Positions 54,498 through 62,289 of a stretch of 64,000 nt of DNA are shown in pieces. The DNA is from Stanieria sp. NIES-3757. GTDB lineage: Bacteria; Cyanobacteriota; Cyanobacteriia; Cyanobacteriales; Xenococcaceae. The position numbers were made by a program, and so were the translations under genes. Numbering within the stretch: position 1 is the stretch's first letter; the number at the start of each line of letters is the position of its first letter. The DNA lies in assembly GCA_002355455.1 (NCBI GenBank), contig AP017375.1, forward strand, positions 682,001 through 746,000, in the 5' to 3' direction. The notes beneath the pieces were generated by a model. The model was not told where the DNA came from. It did no database searches and saw only the letters and a list, made by a program, of their open reading frames with translations.

Positions 54498-54775
54498 TAT
54501 TAATAGTGCCGTAGTTCATGCTCTATTTGAGTCTCTGTACTATGAAAAATGTGGGTTAGTTTGGTTATTGTAAGCCCTGTGGCGAACCAAGTTCAGCACA
54601 CAGCCCCTCAGCTTGTGAACCCCGTCAAAAATAATCTTGCTTTCTGACCCTAGTGGCTGTTCACCCTGATGCTGCTTTTTCTGACAGGAATAAGGCGCAC
54701 TCCCAGCATTCATGGGCGCGGGTCTACTGCTGTAATGGCTACTGAATCATCCCCGACCAAGGGGAAATCCTTTCT
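54498..54775 (+). ncRNA. CAST tracrRNA, copy 1
   Basis: Begins ATATTAATAGTGCCGTAGTT shortly after cas12k and contains the conserved V-K tracr blocks CTTGCTTTCTGACCCTAGTG, CACCCTGATGCTGCT, GCGCACTCCCAGCATTCATG, GGTCTACTGCTGTAATGGCT and CCCCGACCAAGGGGAAATCC. The final AAATCC is the anti-repeat position. Relative to copy 2 it has about 60 extra bases at roughly 54571-54631, probably an insertion. Recognised from the known V-K tracrRNA. Confidence 0.85.
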
Positions 54776-55043
54776 CACTCTTAGTTTGAGGCTTGTTGGA
54801 TTGACTGTTTTTATTCAGTTTTACCGCGCAAGTCTTAAAAGTATTACTAAATATAGATTGTGGCTTTTTTCAAGATTCATTTTCTTGGAATCTAGTGGCT
54901 GAAATGAACTTTAGACTCTTGTACCGCGCAAGTGATTGTCAAAACAATTACTGTATAAGGCTTAAGACTTTCTGCGGTCACAATCTATTTTGATGAATGA
55001 GATGGATTGAAATTGATGTTTCTAGACATTGTTTATTCTGAAC
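54776..55043. other. Spacer between the two tracrRNA copies
   Basis: Where a CRISPR array is expected after tracrRNA, I see no clean repeats. ACCGCGCAAGT occurs twice (about 107 bp apart, near 54823 and 54930), and GGATTGA-like remnants may be decayed repeat ends. Not enough to call an array. Confidence 0.4.
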
Positions 55044-55310
55044 AAAATCGCGCCGTAGTTCATGTTTCAAACCTCTGTGCTGCGAAAAATGTGAGTTAGT
55101 TTGATTATTGTCACAAATAATCTTGCTTTCTGACTCTAGTAACTGCTAGTCCTGATGCTGCTTCTAATTAGATTAGAAGGAATAAGGTGCGCTCCCAGCA
55201 ATAAGGGTATGGGTTTACCAAAGTAGTGGTTACCGAAACACCTTCGAGCAAGGAGGAATCTTTTAAAATTAAATTAATTAATAAGATTAAAAGCGAATCC
55301 AGTTACGTCC
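55044..55310 (+). ncRNA. tracrRNA copy 2 fused to a tRNA-Val guide (natural single-guide RNA)
   Basis: A diverged tracr copy (CGCGCCGTAGTTCATG, CTTGCTTTCTGACTCTAGTA, GCGCTCCCAGCAATAAGG, ACACCTTCGAGCAAGGAGG). Its anti-repeat AATCTT (55258-55263) pairs with AAGATT (55283-55288) across a short AT loop. This runs straight into AAAAG and then the guide CGAATCCAGTTACGTCC (55294-55310), identical to 17 nt of tRNA-Val (55565-55549, minus strand). The target has GTT as PAM, and 58 bp separate PAM and the transposon tip. So repeat and tracr lie on one transcript. Confidence 0.85.
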
Positions 55311-55423
55311 CTGTTTGTCAATTTATATTGATGGCAAATAAATATATATTTTAAGATTTGTTATTAAAGCTAAAAAGATTTCTTTAGTGAAATTTAGGGT
55401 TTGATATTTTTATCTAATACTAG

Positions 55424-55507
55424 CGACAGATAAATTGATAAAATGACAATCAATTCGTTAAAGTGACATTAATTTGTTACCGATGACAAATAAAGTGTTA
55501 ATGTACA
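55424..55507 (-). repeat. CAST end B (next to tRNA-Val)
   Basis: The tip reads TGTACATTAACACTTTATTT on the minus strand (from 55507). GACA motifs on the plus strand at 55425, 55445, 55465 and 55485 give an exact 20-bp period, the TnsB-binding array of V-K ends. The tip-to-first-site distance (19 bp) equals that of the end at 49566. Confidence 0.87.
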
Positions 55508-55539
55508 ACACCTTCGAGCAAGGAGGAATCTTTTAAAAT
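55508..55539 (+). repeat. 32-bp copy of the tracrRNA tail outside CAST end B
   Basis: ACACCTTCGAGCAAGGAGGA and ATCTTTTAAAAT repeat bases 55238-55269 of tracr copy 2 exactly, but lie beyond the transposon tip, between it and tRNA-Val. It is either a scar of an earlier CAST at the same site or a recent local duplication. Confidence 0.8.
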
Positions 55540-55547
55540 GATTAATA

Positions 55548-55621
55548 TGGACGTAACTGGATTCGAACCAGTGACCCCATCGATGTCAACGATGTACTCT
55601 AACCAACTGAGCTATACGTCC
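55548..55621 (-). tRNA. tRNA-Val(GAC)
   Basis: 74 nt on the minus strand. GGACGTA pairs with TACGTCC, D-arm AGCTCAGTTGGTTAGAGT, anticodon stem-loop CATCG-TTGACAT-CGATG (GAC), T-arm CACTGG-TTCGAATCCAGT, discriminator A. CCA not encoded. Its 3' part is the protospacer of the fused tracr guide. Confidence 0.96.
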
Positions 55622-55780
55622 ATGCGGTTTAATAATATATCATAAACAAACTGAATCTTACAACTAATGTGACGATTTGTTGGTAAAACAATTAAAAGTC
55701 AAAAAAATTTAGATTAAATTCGCTTTAATAGACCATCTTTTGCTAAAATAGCTTGGGTCAATCAGATAAATTGAGATTCT

Positions 55781-56284
55781 TTGAGTCAATCACTAGATAT
55801 TACTACAATCGACACATTAACCCAAGAACTAGCAGCAATTCAGCAAACTGGTTCTCGTAGAATTGCCTTATTGGGTTCTCGCCATGTTCCGATCATGCAT
55901 CAGCAATTAATTGAAATGATGAGCTATGCTTTGGCGTTAGCCGGTAATCGCATAGTTACCTCTGGTGCTACGGGAACAAATTCAGCAGCAATTAAAGGAG
56001 TTATGCGTGCTGATCCTAATCTGTTGACAGTAATTTTACCCCAGACTTTGGAACGACAACCAAAAGAGTCTCAAGAACAACTTAAACAAGTGATTCATTT
56101 GGTAGAAAATTCCGAAAACAATCATCTATCATTGGGTGAAGCTAGTGCCCTCTGTAATCGGGAAATTATTACTCGCTGTCAGCAATTAATTTGTTTTGCT
56201 TTTCACGACAGTCACACTTTACTACAAAGTTGTGCAGAAGCGGAAGAACAACGTAAGTTAGTTACTTTATTCTATTTCGATTAA
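55781..56284 (+). CDS. DprA-like Rossmann nucleotide-binding protein
   Basis: 167 residues, TTG start at 55781. RRIALLGSRHVPIMHQQLIE, MSYALALAGNRIVTSGATGT then NSAAIKGVMR, and LGEASALCNREIITRCQQLI resemble the Rossmann core of DprA/LOG-type proteins (GSR, SGGAxGxD-like). Shorter than true DprA, with no C-terminal winged helix. A conserved cyanobacterial protein; DNA or nucleotide binding is inferred. Confidence 0.72.
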   Translation: MSQSLDITTIDTLTQELAAIQQTGSRRIALLGSRHVPIMHQQLIEMMSYALALAGNRIVTSGATGTNSAAIKGVMRADPNLLTVILPQTLERQPKESQEQLKQVIHLVENSENNHLSLGEASALCNREIITRCQQLICFAFHDSHTLLQSCAEAEEQRKLVTLFYFD

Positions 56285-56305
56285 ATTTTAATTAATACAA
56301 TTAAT

Positions 56306-56342
56306 GCTCGCTAAATTATCTAAGAAATTGGCGGGCTTTTTT
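56306..56342 (+). terminator. Rho-independent terminator after the DprA-like gene
   Basis: GCTCGCTAAATT pairs with AATTGGCGGGC (one G-T and minor mismatch), followed by TTTTTT at 56337-56342. The rest of 56285-56643 is AT-rich, with the cellulase promoter presumably inside; AGGTGG at about 56629-56634 is the cellulase ribosome-binding site. Confidence 0.75.
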
Positions 56343-56643
56343 GCTGTTAAAAAATTATTAATATCTTCAAAATCATCAATTCTATTTATCAAAATATTAT
56401 ATTTAAGGCTTAAAATTACCTAATTATTAGTTACATTATTCAAGTTATTTTTCAAGTCTCAAGGATCGCGTGATACTTGTCACAGTGATTATTACTAAAT
56501 TAATAATTCCTAAAAATAAAATCGGTAGATTTGATGAAGCTTAATAAAAAAAAAATAAAGTATAAATTAATTATCGTTAAATTTTGGCAGATTCATAAAT
56601 CAAATATTGTTGAAAACAAACTTATTTTAGGTGGAAGCAAATC

Positions 56644-58803
56644 ATGAATAATGTTGCAAAAAATAATTCTATTATTAAAGATATTAATTTTGAAATAGTT
56701 CAAGACTGGAGTGGTGGATTTAAAGCAGAATTAAATTTTAGTAGCGAAAAAGCAATCACTGAAGGTTGGCAACTAAAATTCTCAGCTCCCTTTGAAATTA
56801 AAGAAATCTATGGAGCAGAACTAGTAAAAACCGAAAATAATCAATATACTATCGGTAACTTAGACTGGAATGAAAAACTAGCAGCCAACTCGACACAAAA
56901 AATTATTATTATTGCTAATGACTTTGGACAACCAGCTCAAAAAGCCACCGATTTTGAGCTACTGGGAGATAACCAACCCACTGGGCAACCTGTTGAACCA
57001 ATTAATAATCAAACTACTCTTAAAGATATTAATTTTGAAATAGTTCAAGACTGGAGCGGTGGATTTAAAGCAGAATTAAATTTTAGTAGCGAAAAAGCAA
57101 TCACTGAAGGTTGGCAACTAAAATTCTCAGCTCCCTTTGAAATTAAAGAAATCTATGGAGCAGAACTAGTAAAAACCGAAAATAATCAATATACTATCGG
57201 CAACTTAGACTGGAATGAAAAACTAGCAGCCAACTCGACACAAAAAATTATTATTATTGCTAATGACTTTGGACAACCAGCTCAAAAAGCCACCGATTTT
57301 GAGCTACTGGGAGATAACCAACCCGCTGGGCAAACTGTTCAACCTATCCCTAGCGAACCCGAAGAACCAGTTACTCCCGAACAGCCTCCAATTCCTGACC
57401 CTGAACCAAAACCCTCAGAAAATCCTAATGGTACAGGTCAATTTAGATACGGAGAAGCTTTACAAAAATCAATCCTCTTCTTTGAAGCCAATCGTTCGGG
57501 GGGCTTACCCAACGATAAACGTATCGAATGGCGAAGCGACTCAGCCCTCTCCGATGGTTCTGATGTAGGTCGAGATTTAACAGGAGGCTATTATGATGCA
57601 GGCGATCACGTCAAATTCGGCTTACCTATGTCAGCCAACAACACCATGCTAGCTTGGGGTGGTATTGAATACGAATCAGCTTACAAACAAAGCGGACAGT
57701 GGGACGAACTACTCGATGCTGTCAAATGGGGGACTGATTATTTTCTCAAAGCCCATGTCTCTGAAGGAGGCAAAACTAAAGAGTTATATGTTCAAGTTGG
57801 AGATGGTCACGCCGACCATGCTTACTGGGGGCCTCCCGAAAATATGACGATGGCAAGACCCTCCTTTAAAATTGATCCAGCTAATCCAGGTAGTGATGCA
57901 GCAGCAGGAACAGCTTCAGCTTTAGCTTCGGCTTCAATTCTTTTCCGTGGGGTAGATGATGCTTACTCCGAGAAACTATTAGATCACGCTAAACAGTTAT
58001 TCGAGTTTGCCGATACTTATCGGGGCAAATATTCTGACTCGGTTCAAGCAGCTAATCCTTTTTATACTTCTTTTAGCGGTTACGCTGATGAACTAGCAGA
58101 AGGTGCAGCTTGGTTATACAAAGCTACTGGAGACCAAAAATATTTAACTCGCGCCGAAGACATTTATGATAATGAATATGGCTATCCTTCTGACTGGACG
58201 TGGATGGCAGACAACAAATCCAACTCAGCAGCAGTATTACTCGCTCAAGAGAGCAGTGACCCGAAATACAAACAAATGGTAGAAGGTTGGCTAGAAAATT
58301 GGATTAATGGGACAGGTAATGTCCAATATAGCGAAGGTGGTTTAGCTTGGCGGACTCGATGGGGTTCATTAGCTCTTGCGTCGGCGACTTCATACTTAGC
58401 CCAATTGTATAATGATACGGTTAAACAAGACTCTCGTTATTCGGATTTTGCTAATAATCAAATTGATTATATTTTGGGCGATAATCCAAGAAATGCCAGT
58501 TATGTGATTGGTTTTGGCGAAAATTATCCTTTACAACCCCACCATCGAGCAGCAGCAGGAAATGCGCCTTATGGTCAACCCTCAGAACATATTCTGTTTG
58601 GTGCGTTAGTAGGAGGACCTGGTTCTACTAATGATTTTGATTATAATGATGACCGCAATGATTGGGTGACTAACGAAGTTGGTACTGGGTATAATGCTCC
58701 GCTTACTTCTGCCTTGATTCAGCAATACAACAATTTTGGTGGCGACCCTTTATCTAATGCTGAACTTGATGCTTTACCTGGTATTGTTGTCGCTGAGGTG
58801 TAA
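56644..58803 (+). CDS. GH9 endoglucanase with two tandem CBM2 domains
   Basis: 719 residues. Two almost identical CBM2-type cellulose-binding modules (about 10-115 and 125-230; EIVQDWSGGFKAELNFSSEK, EGWQLKFSAPFEIKEIYGAE, GNLDWNEKLAANSTQKIII), then a Pro/Glu linker (240-262), then a GH9 catalytic domain (263-719). Active-site residues: GGYYDAGDHVKFGLP (Asp318/Asp321), NYPLQPHHRAAAGNAP, and DDRNDWVTNEVGTGYNAPLT (acid Glu678). It hydrolyses beta-1,4-glucan. No N-terminal signal peptide is visible, odd for such an enzyme; export could use a C-terminal or non-classical route. Confidence 0.92.
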   Translation: MNNVAKNNSIIKDINFEIVQDWSGGFKAELNFSSEKAITEGWQLKFSAPFEIKEIYGAELVKTENNQYTIGNLDWNEKLAANSTQKIIIIANDFGQPAQKATDFELLGDNQPTGQPVEPINNQTTLKDINFEIVQDWSGGFKAELNFSSEKAITEGWQLKFSAPFEIKEIYGAELVKTENNQYTIGNLDWNEKLAANSTQKIIIIANDFGQPAQKATDFELLGDNQPAGQTVQPIPSEPEEPVTPEQPPIPDPEPKPSENPNGTGQFRYGEALQKSILFFEANRSGGLPNDKRIEWRSDSALSDGSDVGRDLTGGYYDAGDHVKFGLPMSANNTMLAWGGIEYESAYKQSGQWDELLDAVKWGTDYFLKAHVSEGGKTKELYVQVGDGHADHAYWGPPENMTMARPSFKIDPANPGSDAAAGTASALASASILFRGVDDAYSEKLLDHAKQLFEFADTYRGKYSDSVQAANPFYTSFSGYADELAEGAAWLYKATGDQKYLTRAEDIYDNEYGYPSDWTWMADNKSNSAAVLLAQESSDPKYKQMVEGWLENWINGTGNVQYSEGGLAWRTRWGSLALASATSYLAQLYNDTVKQDSRYSDFANNQIDYILGDNPRNASYVIGFGENYPLQPHHRAAAGNAPYGQPSEHILFGALVGGPGSTNDFDYNDDRNDWVTNEVGTGYNAPLTSALIQQYNNFGGDPLSNAELDALPGIVVAEV
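56677..57333 (+). repeat. Direct repeat of 345-bp unit encoding the CBM2 modules
   Basis: The sequence from 56677 recurs with a 345-bp period from 57022 to about 57333, with only a handful of differences, some synonymous (GGTAAC versus GGCAAC). Near identity at DNA level means recent duplication or continuing gene conversion. Confidence 0.88.
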
Positions 58804-58898
58804 ACAATTTTTTTCAAGCTAGTACATAATTGATTTGCTAAGGTGGGTTTGATCCCCGCTTTTTTTGTCTAATTAATTTTAAAGTTAATGTTTACTAA

Positions 58899-59048
58899 AC
58901 TTCGACAGGACAAAAATTTGAAATTAGCACCTGGAGTGTTCCTAGGGATAGTGGTGATTGTAACTGGGCAAGAGATTTGAACAGCGATCGCAAAACTACT
59001 TTAGCTTCTGCTATCGAAGGGACAAAATTTACTAGCGAAGTTTGGTAA
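58899..59048 (+). pseudogene. Possible 49-codon gene remnant
   Basis: An open stretch without start codon, GQKFEISTWSVPRDSGDCNW, ARDLNSDRKTTLASAIEG, ending FTSEVW and TAA. The composition looks protein-like and it contains a HIP1 site, but I cannot name a parent family. Could be the tail of a lost gene, or chance. Confidence 0.35.
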
Positions 59049-59138
59049 TTTTGCGGAGTTTATTTATGCTTATAAATATATGGTTTTGATAGTAAACCTA
59101 GACTATCAAAATTGTCCTTTTGGTTTACCAATTATTTA

Positions 59139-62063
59139 ATGTCTGGCGAAAGTCAATTTTGGTCTTCTTTTCCTCTTGAAGAATTATTCGATCTTGATCC
59201 TTTAATTGTTCAACCAAATCAATTACTCTCAGAAGTAATTGAACAAATGCAGAATAAAAAAACAAGTTCTGAAGTCACTCATCAAACGAAAAAATATGTT
59301 TTAGTTAATGATAATACTAGTCTACTGGGCATAGTTACGGAAGTAGAGTTAATTAAAATAATTGCTTTTAGAAAAGATTGGCAAAATACTAAGATTGGAG
59401 ATGCTATTATACAGCCTTCAATTTCTTTTCAACTAGAAGATATTCCTGAACTTGATCGCTTAATAGATTATTTTACTCGCTACCAGACTTGTTATTTACC
59501 GATTGTCGATCAGTTTCATCAGTTAATTGGAGTAATCAGTCAACATAAGGTTTTATCGGCTTTATCAAATTCAATTGAGTTTAATAAAAATCAAACTCTT
59601 CAACAAGAAAAAGCTTTTCTTCAAGCAGTTTTAAATAATGTTTCTGCCTTAGTAGTGGTGTTAGATCGACAGGGACAAATTATTAATTTTAATCGCAGTT
59701 GTGAACAATTAACCGGTTATTCTTTGGCGGAAGTTAAACAACAAAAAGTCTGGAATTTGTTGCTAATTCCAGACGAAATCAACGCTTTTAAAGCCGTCTT
59801 TAATCAATTATTAACAGGACAAGTTCCCAATCAATACGAAAATCATTGGATTACCAAAGAAGGCGATCGCCGTTTAATTACTTGGTCAAATACAGCTTTA
59901 TTCGATCATCAGAGTAAAGTAGAATACATTATTGCTACAGGAATAGATATTACCGAACGCAAAGAAGCAGAAGCTAGATTAGAAAGTCAGCATCGACAAA
60001 CCCAATTATTAGCTGAAATTACCCGTAAAATTCGACAATCTCTTAGACTCGACGAGATTATGCAAACAGCAGTAACTGAAGTCCAACAATTATTAGCTTG
60101 CGATCGCGTTTTAATTGTTAAACTACAATCTAATCAGACTGTGCTTTCTGTAAGTGAATCAGTTTTACCTGAGTTACCTTCTTTATTGGGTTGGGAAATC
60201 TCCGATCCTCTTCTACAAAATAATTATTTAGAACAATATCGTCGAGGCGAAATTCTAGCTTTGACAGATTTGACTCAAGCTAATCTTTCTTCTGAGATCA
60301 AAAATTTATTAAAACAGTTTGCTATTCAAGCTAAATTAGTAGTTCCGATCCTGACCCAAGACCAACTTAAAGGTTTATTAATTGTCCATCAATGTAATTA
60401 TTGTCGTAATTGGCAATCATGGGAAATTGATTTACTTAAACAAATTGCCGATCAAATTGGGGTAGCTTTATCCCAAGCACAACTTCTCAATAATTTAGAA
60501 GAACTAGTTCAAGAACGTACCTTTAAACTAACTGAAACTAATCAAAAGCTAGAACAGGAAATTCAAAAACATCAAGAAACAGAAACTGCTCTTCGAGAAA
60601 GTCAACAGAAATTAGCAGGAATTTTAGATATTGCTGAAGAAGCTATTATTGCCATTGATGAACAACAGCAAATCCAAATTTTTAATCAAGGTGCAGAGAA
60701 AATTTTTGGTTATACCGCTACAGAAATTTTAGGAGAAAAACTCGATCTTTTATTACCAGAAGCCTTTCGTTCGATTCATCGTCAACACGTCAAAAATTTT
60801 GGTAATTCAGAAACTATTTCTCGTCGCATGGCAGAACGCAGTACTACAGTAGTTGGGTTGCGGAAAAATGGCACACAATTTCCTGCCGAAGCCTCTATTT
60901 CTAAGTTGCATTCTTACCAAAGACAAGATGCAGAAGGAGCGAAATCAGGATTAATTTTTACCGTCATTTTGAAAGATATTACCCAACGTCAACAAGCAGA
61001 AGCTGCCTTGCGTCGTAGTGAAGAACAACTCCGACTCATTACCAATGCTTTACCAATTTTGATCGCTTATTTAGATGTTGAACAACGCTACCGCTTTAAT
61101 AATCGCGCTCATGAAGATTGGTTTGCTCGTTATTGTAGTCAAATCAATGGTTGTCATCTTCAAGAAGTGATGGGAGAAACCGCTTATCAACAAGTGAGTC
61201 CTTATGTAGAAATGGTTTTATCAGGACAACCAGTCACTTTTGAATTAGAACTATCTTGTTCTGACGGTAAATCTCGTTGGATTAATGCCAATTATATTCC
61301 TGATTTTAGCTCTTCTGGGAAGATTAAAGGTTTTTTTTCCATGATTAGCGATATTACTGAAAGAATTGCTGTAGAACGCATGAAAAGTGAATTTGTTTCC
61401 GTTGCTAGCCACGAAATGCGTACTCCCCTAACTTCAATTTATGGTGTAATTAGACTTTTGGCTGCTGGTCGTTTGGGGGAGCTTTCTCCTACTGCTCAAA
61501 ACATGATCGAAATTGCTGCCAAAAATACTAATCGTTTGACTCGTTTAATCGACGATGTACTTGATTTAGAGCGAATGGAATCGGGTCGAGAAGTAATTGA
61601 AAAGCAAATTTGTAATGTAGCCGAATTAGTTCAACAGGCGATAGAAACTATGACCGCAATGGCTAAAGAATACCAAATTACTTTGTCATCTCAAGCTACC
61701 AATCTACAAATTTGGGCTGATTCAGACAAAATTCTCCAAACTTTAACAAATTTAATCAGTAATGCCATTAAATTTTCTCCTCCCCACAGTCAGATTGTAA
61801 TTACTGTAGAACAACAAGCAAATGAAGTTATCTTTCAAGTAAGCGATCGCGGTAGAGGTATTCCTGCTGATAAACTAGAAAGTATTTTTGAAAGGTTTCA
61901 ACAAGTTGATGCTTCTGATTCTCGCGAAAAAGGCGGAACGGGCTTGGGTTTAGCTATCTGTCGTCATATTGTTCAGCAACATGGAGGCAAAATTTGGGTT
62001 GAAAGTATTCTTGGTAAGGGTAGTACTTTTTACTTTACTCTACCAGTTAATCCAACTTTATAA
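59139..62063 (+). CDS. Multi-sensor hybrid-type histidine kinase (CBS-PAS-GAF-PAS-PAS-HisKA-HATPase)
   Basis: 974 residues from ATG 59139; a TTG at 59112 is possible. In order: two CBS motifs (about 15-145; LIVQPNQLLSEVIEQM, LPIVDQFHQLIGVISQ), PAS (165-280), GAF (300-445; LACDRVLIVKLQSN), coiled coil (450-490), PAS (495-620; AEEAIIAIDEQQQIQIFN), PAS (630-745), HisKA with phospho-His in FVSVASHEMRTPLTSIYGVI (His758), and HATPase with LISNAIKFSP, DRGRGIPADK and GTGLGLAICRHIV. No receiver domain and no membrane helix, so a cytoplasmic sensor. Ligand unknown; the GAF lacks an obvious chromophore Cys motif. Confidence 0.92.
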   Translation: MSGESQFWSSFPLEELFDLDPLIVQPNQLLSEVIEQMQNKKTSSEVTHQTKKYVLVNDNTSLLGIVTEVELIKIIAFRKDWQNTKIGDAIIQPSISFQLEDIPELDRLIDYFTRYQTCYLPIVDQFHQLIGVISQHKVLSALSNSIEFNKNQTLQQEKAFLQAVLNNVSALVVVLDRQGQIINFNRSCEQLTGYSLAEVKQQKVWNLLLIPDEINAFKAVFNQLLTGQVPNQYENHWITKEGDRRLITWSNTALFDHQSKVEYIIATGIDITERKEAEARLESQHRQTQLLAEITRKIRQSLRLDEIMQTAVTEVQQLLACDRVLIVKLQSNQTVLSVSESVLPELPSLLGWEISDPLLQNNYLEQYRRGEILALTDLTQANLSSEIKNLLKQFAIQAKLVVPILTQDQLKGLLIVHQCNYCRNWQSWEIDLLKQIADQIGVALSQAQLLNNLEELVQERTFKLTETNQKLEQEIQKHQETETALRESQQKLAGILDIAEEAIIAIDEQQQIQIFNQGAEKIFGYTATEILGEKLDLLLPEAFRSIHRQHVKNFGNSETISRRMAERSTTVVGLRKNGTQFPAEASISKLHSYQRQDAEGAKSGLIFTVILKDITQRQQAEAALRRSEEQLRLITNALPILIAYLDVEQRYRFNNRAHEDWFARYCSQINGCHLQEVMGETAYQQVSPYVEMVLSGQPVTFELELSCSDGKSRWINANYIPDFSSSGKIKGFFSMISDITERIAVERMKSEFVSVASHEMRTPLTSIYGVIRLLAAGRLGELSPTAQNMIEIAAKNTNRLTRLIDDVLDLERMESGREVIEKQICNVAELVQQAIETMTAMAKEYQITLSSQATNLQIWADSDKILQTLTNLISNAIKFSPPHSQIVITVEQQANEVIFQVSDRGRGIPADKLESIFERFQQVDASDSREKGGTGLGLAICRHIVQQHGGKIWVESILGKGSTFYFTLPVNPTL

Positions 62064-62192
62064 TGATGATTGTGAGCCTTTGTTAAACTTCCCTAAAAAA
62101 GCACAACTATACTTGCTCTTAAGATTAGCCTAATAGTACAACCCTTCACCCAGAATTGACTGGTTATATGACATAGAAAAAAGAATGCTACT

Positions 62193-62238
62193 AGCTAAAA
62201 GCTAAGAGCTAAAAGCTAAAAGCTAAAAGCTAAAAGCT
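62193..62238. repeat. Heptamer short tandem repeat (AGCTAAA)n
   Basis: Six full units of AGCTAAA (one with AGCTAAG) plus a partial unit, a classic cyanobacterial heptanucleotide tandem repeat, between the histidine kinase and the dehydrogenase. Confidence 0.9.
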
Positions 62239-62289
62239 CAACAACTAGCCAAACTGTAGCAAACATTGAACTAAATTTAGGAGGTCTAA

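Larger units (their letters stand above)
49566..55507. mobile_element. Degenerate type V-K CRISPR-associated transposon region (probably two fused CASTs)
   Basis: Both borders are V-K CAST ends with TGTACATTAA at the tip and TGTCA motifs every 20 bp, facing inward. The left lies 5 bp from tRNA-Phe, the right 41 bp from tRNA-Val. Each side carries its own guide against its own neighbouring tRNA, and on each side the CRISPR-proximal end faces the tRNA. This mirror symmetry is most easily explained by two insertions merged by an internal deletion. Five-base flanks (ATCTT left, ACACC right) differ, which also argues against one simple insertion. tnsB, tnsC and tniQ are gone; IS and toxin-antitoxin genes fill the interior. 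Confidence 0.85.

Noticed and set aside
54776-55043. ACCGCGCAAGT repeated twice as a CRISPR array
   Set aside because: The copies are about 107 bp apart and the shared part is only about 11 bp, with no repeat-length identity, so it does not meet the form of an array.
49566-55507. Reading the interval as one simple CAST insertion with left and right ends
   Set aside because: Each end has its own tRNA-matched guide and PAM at the correct distance, both ends show the CRISPR-proximal side to the tRNA, and the 5-bp flanks differ (ATCTT and ACACC). A single insertion explains only one of the two guides. I keep it as a less likely alternative.
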